Source: Papiliotrema nemorosa
Lineage: Eukaryota; Basidiomycota; Tremellomycetes; Tremellales; Rhynchogastremaceae
Direction of reading: 5' to 3'
NCBI GenBank assembly: GCA_032158125.1
Contig: JASKOT010000023.1
Span: 186,001 to 250,000, forward strand
DNA length: 64,000 nt
In this document: positions 58,184 through 64,000 of the stretch, in pieces
Position numbering within the stretch: position 1 is the first letter of the stretch
Layout of the letters: the number at the start of each line of letters is the position of its first letter
Position numbers and translations under genes: made by a program
Notes under the pieces: generated by a model
Told to the model about the DNA's origin: nothing
The model's input: the letters and a program-made list of their open reading frames with translations, nothing else
Database searches by the model: none

Positions 58184-60306
58184 ATGTCCCTCTTTCTCGG
58201 CTCGACAATCCTCCTCGGCGCTACGGCAGTATTGGCTCAAGGTAATAATGCGCCCACGGCGATAACTATCACCGACACTGCGACTACCACTACGTCCGTC
58301 GGTGGATCACAGATCTCTTCTACGAGTAGTCTAAAGTTGGCAAAGAGGTACACGGCAGATACGTTTCTTTCTGAATGGGGTGAGCTTGCCTATTGCTTTG
58401 TTTTTAAATCCAGACTGACCGTCAGACTACTTTTCGGATAACGATCCCACGGGCGGATATGTCAAGTGAGTCATTACGCCCCCTCTCGAGGCGCAAAAGC
58501 ATGCCCAGGTAGGATTTCAGCTGATGGTCTAGCTATGTATCCAAGTCGGACGCACAGTCTTTGTCCCTGGTGTCGACCATGAGCGACGGGTCATTTGTCA
58601 TGCGCGCCGATGCAGAGAACAAGTCGGTGGGGAGGGGTAGAAACAGTATAAGAATATCATCTCAGGACAAGTTTGCCGATGTGAGTGTCTCATCGAATAC
58701 ATGACCGTGATGATTGATAACAGGGAGTATACATTCTCGACCTTAATCATCTGCCCACGGGGTGCGGTACTGTGCGTCCTCATCACTCTCATGTCTCGAA
58801 TCTGCTAATGTTTCAGTGGCCTGCATTCTGGACGACAGTCAAGGACGGTTGGCCGAAAGGTGGTGAGATCGATATTATAGAAGGTTCCAACACCTACCCA
58901 TCTCTCTACTCTACCTCCTATAACGCGACCTCTGCCGCTGGGTTCAAGACGCCCACGGCAGGGTATCCCATCGAGAACGACGTAGCGTCTCTACACATTG
59001 ATTCAAGCTGTCAACTGGTTGCGAACCCTTATATGACGGGTACACTGGGGTCCACCGCCTGTTCGGCATACGAGAATGGTAATTCGGGATGTGGGGCGTA
59101 TCTAGGTGGAAAGAGTACATTCGGGACGACCAGTCTTGGAAGCGGTGTAAACGAAGCAGGAGGGGGATGGTATGCGATGTGGAGGGATCTCAAGGGGTCG
59201 GGAGGTGTCTACGTCTACTTTTGGCCCCGAAACGCCTCGAATGTCCCGGACGATGTCAGAGTGAGCAGCACCACCAGACGGATGATAGTGGAGGGGAGCT
59301 GACTGGTAGTATTCCAACACAACGACGACGAATGTTCAGAACTGGGGACAACCAGCTGCCAACTTGACTGTACCGACATGCAACAAGGATTTCGGCGACC
59401 ATGTCATCGTTTTCAACATTGCCTTTTGTGGAGACTAGTACGGCCTCCCATTTCTAATGGGACGAAACTAACGTACAGTGCCGGAGCGACGTATACTCAA
59501 GCAGGATGTCCACAAACTTGTACATCTTTCACTCAAAACAACCCAGAGGCGTTCGGAGAGGCGTATTGGTCAATCAATTCTTTACGAGTCTACACTGCCT
59601 CTGGCCAGCCCGCGTCAGGGGGCGGACTTTCCGCGGGCGCTATAGCGGGTATAGTTGTCGGTGTTGTTGTGGGTCTCGTCATCGCCGCCCTAGCATTCTG
59701 GCGTTACCGCAGAAGACGAGTATCCAGGTGAGCCCCCTAACTCCCCCTTCACCGAGATGAGATGAACCTGATCATAGACGAAACGTATCTTACACTTCGG
59801 AAGCTTTCGAGGATTCGGACGAGCTTGAACCACCGCGAAAGACAACAGCGTGGACAGGAGGGAATGACGATACTCTCCAAGCTAGACGTGGATCGGCTTC
59901 TGCTGCTGCAAATGAAACGGTAAAGAATGAATCGACGACGCCGAGAAAAGGATCAATGGTATGGACAGGATTCGATGATGTACCGGATAGAAGAGGATCG
60001 TCAGCTACCACCACATCTACCCCTAGTCTGGGATACAAGTCGAAATCCCGCAAAGGGTCTCTACTCCCTGATCTGGAAGATGAGACCCCCGGCAGCTCGA
60101 GAAGAGGTAGCAAGGCAAAAGGACGGGATTTGAATGGCGTCAAAATAGCTACGGCTAAACCTCGAACGGGCAAAACAGTCCTGAGACCGGGTATGACTGC
60201 TCGAAATTACCTCGAAGGAGAGACTCCGATGGGTGGAGAGGAAATACCAGTGGCAGAGGGATTCGTAATGGAATCGAGGAGCCGAAAAGCAAGCTGGGCC
60301 GGATAG
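58184..60306 (+). CDS. membrane-anchored GH16 beta-glucanase-like protein with cytoplasmic tail
   Basis: Extracellular glycoside hydrolase family 16 domain on a type I membrane protein. The signal peptide is MSLFLGSTILLGATAVLAQG, followed by a Thr/Ser-rich linker. The catalytic domain has [27 protein letters not shown], the GH16 E-I-D-x-x-E motif with nucleophile and acid/base Glu, then VYVYFWPRNASNVPDDV and CNKDFGDHVIVFNIAFCGD. After FGEAYWSINSLRVYTA comes one TM (SAGAIAGIVVGVVVGLVIAALAF, about 59636-59698), a stop-transfer WRYRRRRVSR and a cytoplasmic tail of about 200 residues ending RKASWAG. The tail is rich in Ser and Arg with repeated R-R/K-x-S sites. Likely acts on cell-wall beta-1,3/1,6-glucan or links wall to cytosol; the exact glucan is unknown. 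About six introns. Confidence 0.88.
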
Positions 60307-60395
60307 GTGGTAGCTGCATGTGTACCGAGGATTGGTCATAAACATGCATTTTCATATCTCTGCCAGTGCGGTGTCTAGCTGGAAAGTTGGCCTGT

Positions 60396-62400
60396 CTACA
60401 GGTCATCCATGTCGCCCTCGCTATCCATGTCATCTTCGATCATCTGAGCAATCTCTCTATCCCTCTCTCGAGCCTCAGCGGCAGATTCCAGCTCTGTGCA
60501 TCAGTTTTGTCATTGTGCGAAAGAGAAGACTCACCCTTCCTGTGCGCATTGGGAGGGTATCTCATCGCTCGGACAGTCTCCATGTACAAGGTCGTGCAGT
60601 GATCCGTACGTCTGATGAAAGCCTTGTGGGGCTCGTCCGTCTCGTAGACATTCTTGGCCACTCGACTGATCATTGTTCCCTCTTCACGGTTGATCGTAGC
60701 GTCGACGACGCCATCCTTGATGGCCTTGGCAACGATGTATTCGGTGTCCTCCTCCGAATCGAGGTGGAGCTTGAGACACACATCCGCGAGGGAGATACGG
60801 GAGTAGGCGAGGGTGATGGATCGAAGAGCGGTTTTGATGACCACTTGACGCAGTCGGAGGATGAGGAAAGCGGTGGAATCGGCGACAAAGGTGGATTCAT
60901 GGGTAGAGAAGGCTTTCTGGAATGCATTGACATCCCCAACTCGAACAGCTACATCGTCAGGACGGTAATGGTTCCTTGTATCTGTACACTCACCTTGGAC
61001 GACCTGGAAATATGGGGCCAGAGCTTCTCGAAGTATTGATTTTCGGAACATGGCTCGGTCGGGTATTTGCCCAGTAAGCAGGGTAACGACGATGAAAAAT
61101 TTGTGAATCTGACCGTAAGCCACTGGATCTAAGAGCGCATTGTCCAGCTTACAGCTTGAACGAAACCAGGTGCAACCTCATCCTTTGGTGCCCTCCTGAT
61201 CGCCGTTTGGAAGTAATCCTTCGCCTTGGAATAGTTCAATTGGATTGCCCTCAACCTGCCTGCGTAGAACAGCCACCTGACCGATTGAGCTTGGTTGACT
61301 TGACCCTGGAATTGAGTCTTGGCAATGAGTCGATCCGCTTGGTCGTATTGATTCTGCGAGAGATAAGATCGGAGTAGCAAGTTGATGACGGTGACTTCGA
61401 GGGTTTCGTCTTTTCGCAAAGCTGCCGTTTGTCTCGTAGCGAGTAAGAGTCTGAATATCAGTCTCGATAGACTATGCTGTTTTGACCTACGGTTGTAGTT
61501 GACCAAGCTGATTCTGAATCTCGTACGACCTTGCAAGGTAGAAAAAGACCTTGGCGGCGATCTGATCCATCGTCCGCCTGTTCGCCTTTGCAATAATGTC
61601 CACAGTCTCTTGGGCAAATTCACCAGCCTACAAGTCAGCGCCGAATCCCATAATAGCACGGATCTCAAAGTGGACAACTCACCTCCTTGACCCTCTTGGC
61701 ATCGAGGTTGGCGAGAATGATCAATAACCTCAAATAGGCTGCACATTCCGGAACGAGGTCTCCCGTGATCGGATCGGCTTGAGGAACATAGGCCTTTTTA
61801 GCAGGCACGACCGGCTTCTCTTCTTTCTTCTCAGAAGTAGACTTCTCTCCATCCTCCGCGGTCGCTTCAGCGGTAGCAGCAGGGACAGCGGGCTGGTCAA
61901 CCTCCATCGTCTCGGTTTCCTCCTTTGGTACATCCGGTAATCCCTGGAACGCATCGGTCGCAATCAACGTCTGACCCGTCTTGGCTGTACAGTCAGCTTC
62001 TTCCGTGATGATCTTGCTGGCGGATAGCTCACATCCAGTTGGGAAGGCTTTCTCGAGGACAGTTCGAAGCACTTCCTTGTTGACCTTCTTTCGAGTGGTT
62101 GTGAGTGTTCGTAAGACTCGGATAGTGAATCGCGGTTCGATGGTCGTCACTGCCCTTCCAATGAGGGATAGATTGCTCAGAATTTCTGCATCATCAGCAT
62201 AGGGCTTTCCAAGCGGTACAGAGGTAGAGCCGACATGGCCAGCACGAGACAGAGTGGAAGTTGGACTGACCTTCTTCAATCGTCTGTTCGACTGCCTTCT
62301 CCTCGACTTTGTCCTCGACTTTAGTCTCGGCTGCCTCTCCCTCCTTCACTTCTACATCTACTTTCTTCACCTCGTCTGCTTGCTTTGCGGGCGGCGCCAT
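60396..62400 (-). CDS. RPN3: 26S proteasome regulatory subunit Rpn3 (PSMD3)
   Basis: Non-ATPase lid subunit. N-terminus MAPPAKQADEVKKVDVEVKEGEAAETK is acidic/basic, then EILSNLSLIGRAVTTIEPRFTIRVLRTLTTTRKKVNKEVL. TPR-like stretches follow, LLRSYLSQNQYDQADRLIAKTQF and RWLFYAGRLRAIQLNYSKAKDYFQTAIRRAPKD. The PCI domain reads AYGQIHKFFIVVTLLTGQIPDRAMFR, then TALRSITLAYSRISLADVCLKLHLDSEEDTEYIVAKAIKDGVVDATI. The end LESAAEARERDREIAQMIEDDMDSEGDMDDL has the Rpn3 C-terminal character. About six introns. Confidence 0.95.
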
Positions 62401-62687
62401 GGTCGTGTATGCAGAGGGATGAATGTAAAGCGATATAGGTGATGTCAATGTTCAGACAGACGTTGGGTGGAGGACGCGCGTTCGAAGCTGAATGTGGCAC
62501 TCTTCGCCCCCCCCCCCCCCTCTCTCAATCCACATGAGCTCTGTCTGCTGTGACCGATTATAAGCAGATTCGCCCATTCATATACGACAGAGCAGCCATG
62601 CATACTCTCGTCTGGAAGCTCTCTCTTGAGACAGCTGATCTGGATGCATATCGGAGCTGACTATTTGACCACATTATATGGCTTCGT
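62401..62687. other. intergenic region between RPN3 and PDI genes with a C homopolymer
   Basis: 287 bp, RPN3 promoter and PDI 3' flank. A 12-C run at about 62509-62520; otherwise nothing recognised. Confidence 0.45.
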
Positions 62688-64000
62688 TTAGAGCTCGCCA
62701 GAGAGCTTTCCTCCTGTCTTCTCCTCCATCATGTTTGCGAAAGCCTCTACGCCCTCGACAGCCTGGTTGTAGGTGTCCTTGACGGCCTCTTTGGCATCCT
62801 CGGCGAAGTCTGAGGCAGCATCAACAGCTTGTCCTGCTTTCTTGGCAGCGAAAGAGCCGAGGATGTTGACCTTGACTTTGAGCTCGTCGAGCTTGGTCGG
62901 AGCGAGAGACGGCGAGGCAAGGAGACCAGAAAGACTGCAAGTCAGTGTTTGACTTTTTCAAGGTGAACGGCAAACTTACCGAGCCTGCTCCTTGACCAAC
63001 CATGATTCACCCTTGGCCAAGACCCGCTCCATGGCCTTGACATAGTAATCGGCAGAGGTGTTGACAGTCTTGTCGGCCTGTTCACCCAGAGTTCCCACGT
63101 ATGCCTTGGCTTTCTTCAGCAAATCGGGTCTCTCCTCCGATTTGGCAGAGAAGAATTGTTGAGCGAAGAAGTCCAGGCCGAGGACTTTGCCGGCAGCATC
63201 AGAGAGGAGACCAGCGGCTGTTCGGTGGGTACCACAGTGTTCGTTCAGGAACTAATGTTCAGCACTACGTATTCCATTGCAAGGAAACCTGACCTCGACG
63301 AACTGCTCCTCGGTTCGACCTTGGTTGTACGCAATGGGAGTCTTGTCGCTGCCCTTGGGGAAGAATTTGATGGTGGGGAAAGACCGGACATCGTATTTAG
63401 AAGCGACGGGCTTGTTTTCCGCAGCGTCGGCATTCATCTGTGCGACAACACATTTTGACTCGGAAGAGAATGCCCGGGCAACCTTTTCGTACGCCGGTTT
63501 CATGTTCTGAGCGTTAGTTCGGTAGTCCGGCAGAGGCCACTCCGGCGCACCTTGCAGTGTCCACACTGACAGTCAGCTACATCCACAATTGGAGATCTGG
63601 GCCGTGCTTACCCATGGAGCGGTAAAAGCGACAAGAACATCTTTGTCCTCGTCGAGTGCAATGTCGTCAAAGTTGGCAGCGGTGAGTTCTACGGCAGCAG
63701 GTGGGGGTGGAGGCTTGATGTTCGACTTGACACCACTTTGGGCGTTGACACTGAGTGTCAGTCCTGAATCATTGTTAACACGGGTGCCTTACAAATTGAC
63801 CAGAGAGTCCAAATCTCGTCCACTTTGGTAATCTTCCGGCTTTAACGATCCGGCCGGGAACCACTTCAGCGCTGGGAATCAGCTCTGAGAGGTGAATGAA
63901 AAGCGAGGACTCACTTGGGAAGCCTTGAACGCCGAATCTTGAGCCGAGTTCTCGACCTACACCGTCTGCGTCGGTCTTGGCGATAATCACCTTGTCCTGA
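62688..64000 (-). CDS. protein disulfide isomerase with ERp29-type C-terminal domain (5' end outside window)
   Basis: ER thiol oxidoreductase of the fungal ERp38/P5-like group, cut by the right edge. Present are the end of the first thioredoxin domain (KVIIAKTDADGVGRELGSRFGVQGFP, TLKWFPAG, DYQSGRDLDSLVN), then the whole second domain: [69 protein letters not shown] with its cis-Pro, and GRTEEQFVEF. The active-site CGHCK is encoded by a separate 15-nt exon (63551-63565). The helical D domain follows (FLNEHCGTHRTAAGLLSD, LDELKVKVNILGSFAAKKAGQAVD, EAFANMMEEKTGGKLSGEL). The C-terminus does not end in HDEL or KDEL. The signal peptide and first active site lie beyond 64000. Confidence 0.9.

Noticed and set aside
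1..64000. Signs of a transposon, provirus, CRISPR array or plasmid origin.
   Set aside because: No transposase or reverse transcriptase, long terminal or inverted repeats, or regular direct repeats were found by reading both strands.

Overview
The window is nuclear DNA from a basidiomycete yeast, most likely a tremellomycete (Cryptococcus/Kwoniella/Trichosporon relatives). The grounds are dense short introns (about 31-110 nt, mostly 40-55 nt, GTRNGT donors, CTRAC-like branch points), close gene packing on both strands, and protein families such as a fungal striatin, Dal5-type permeases, a Hmp1-type CsbD protein, a Pns1 choline-transporter-like protein, an eEF3/New1 ABC-F factor and a Zn2Cys6 regulator. 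I see no mobile element, CRISPR array, rRNA or convincing tRNA.

Layout. 0-13 kb is the accessory-looking part: the 3' end of an unknown gene, an MFS transporter, an AKR8-type aldo/keto reductase, the STRIPAK scaffold striatin (minus), a Gly/His-rich hydrophilin that ends in a dehydrin K-segment-like motif, and a second AKR8 reductase (minus), which is divergent from a Dal5-family permease (13.2-15.2 kb). 15.3-20.3 kb holds a putative secreted protein, a two-TM protein, LSm5 and a Prx-like protein with a long disordered N-terminus. 21.4-28.3 kb holds the ribosome-maturation GTPase Efl1, a CsbD/Hmp1 protein and Pns1. 28.9-44.4 kb is informational and housekeeping: New1/Elf1-type ABC-F, Mpc2, a class-A DnaJ, an Alba-domain protein, Trm1, Cfd1 and Prp6. 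44.9-57.4 kb holds CENP-A, SAM decarboxylase, mitochondrial MetRS, a Zn2Cys6 factor, CCT5 and fructose-1,6-bisphosphatase. 58.2-64 kb holds a membrane-anchored GH16 glucanase, Rpn3, and a PDI that runs off the right edge.

How the genes fit together. Most are unrelated housekeeping neighbours. Local pairings worth noting are the two AKR8 paralogues, which share an identical 17-bp promoter block, and the AKR/vitamin-type permease pair with a common 1.4-kb promoter. SPE2 and the mitochondrial MetRS gene share a 298-bp promoter with an overlapping CACGTG/TGACTCA element. Several translation and proteostasis genes (New1, Efl1, DnaJ, CCT5, Rpn3, PDI) lie in the window without evident co-regulation.

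Most notable observations: a GH16 enzyme whose cytoplasmic tail carries seven basophilic-kinase (R-R/K-x-S) sites; a start codon split by an intron and a 6-nt microexon in the HPD motif of a DnaJ gene; a 15-nt microexon encoding the PDI active site; a PAM2-like motif on a New1-type ABC-F; a CENP-A tail that keeps the H3 K9/S10/K14 block; and a K-segment on a fungal hydrophilin. Gene spans are given start to stop codon; introns were placed by eye from splice signals and reading frame.
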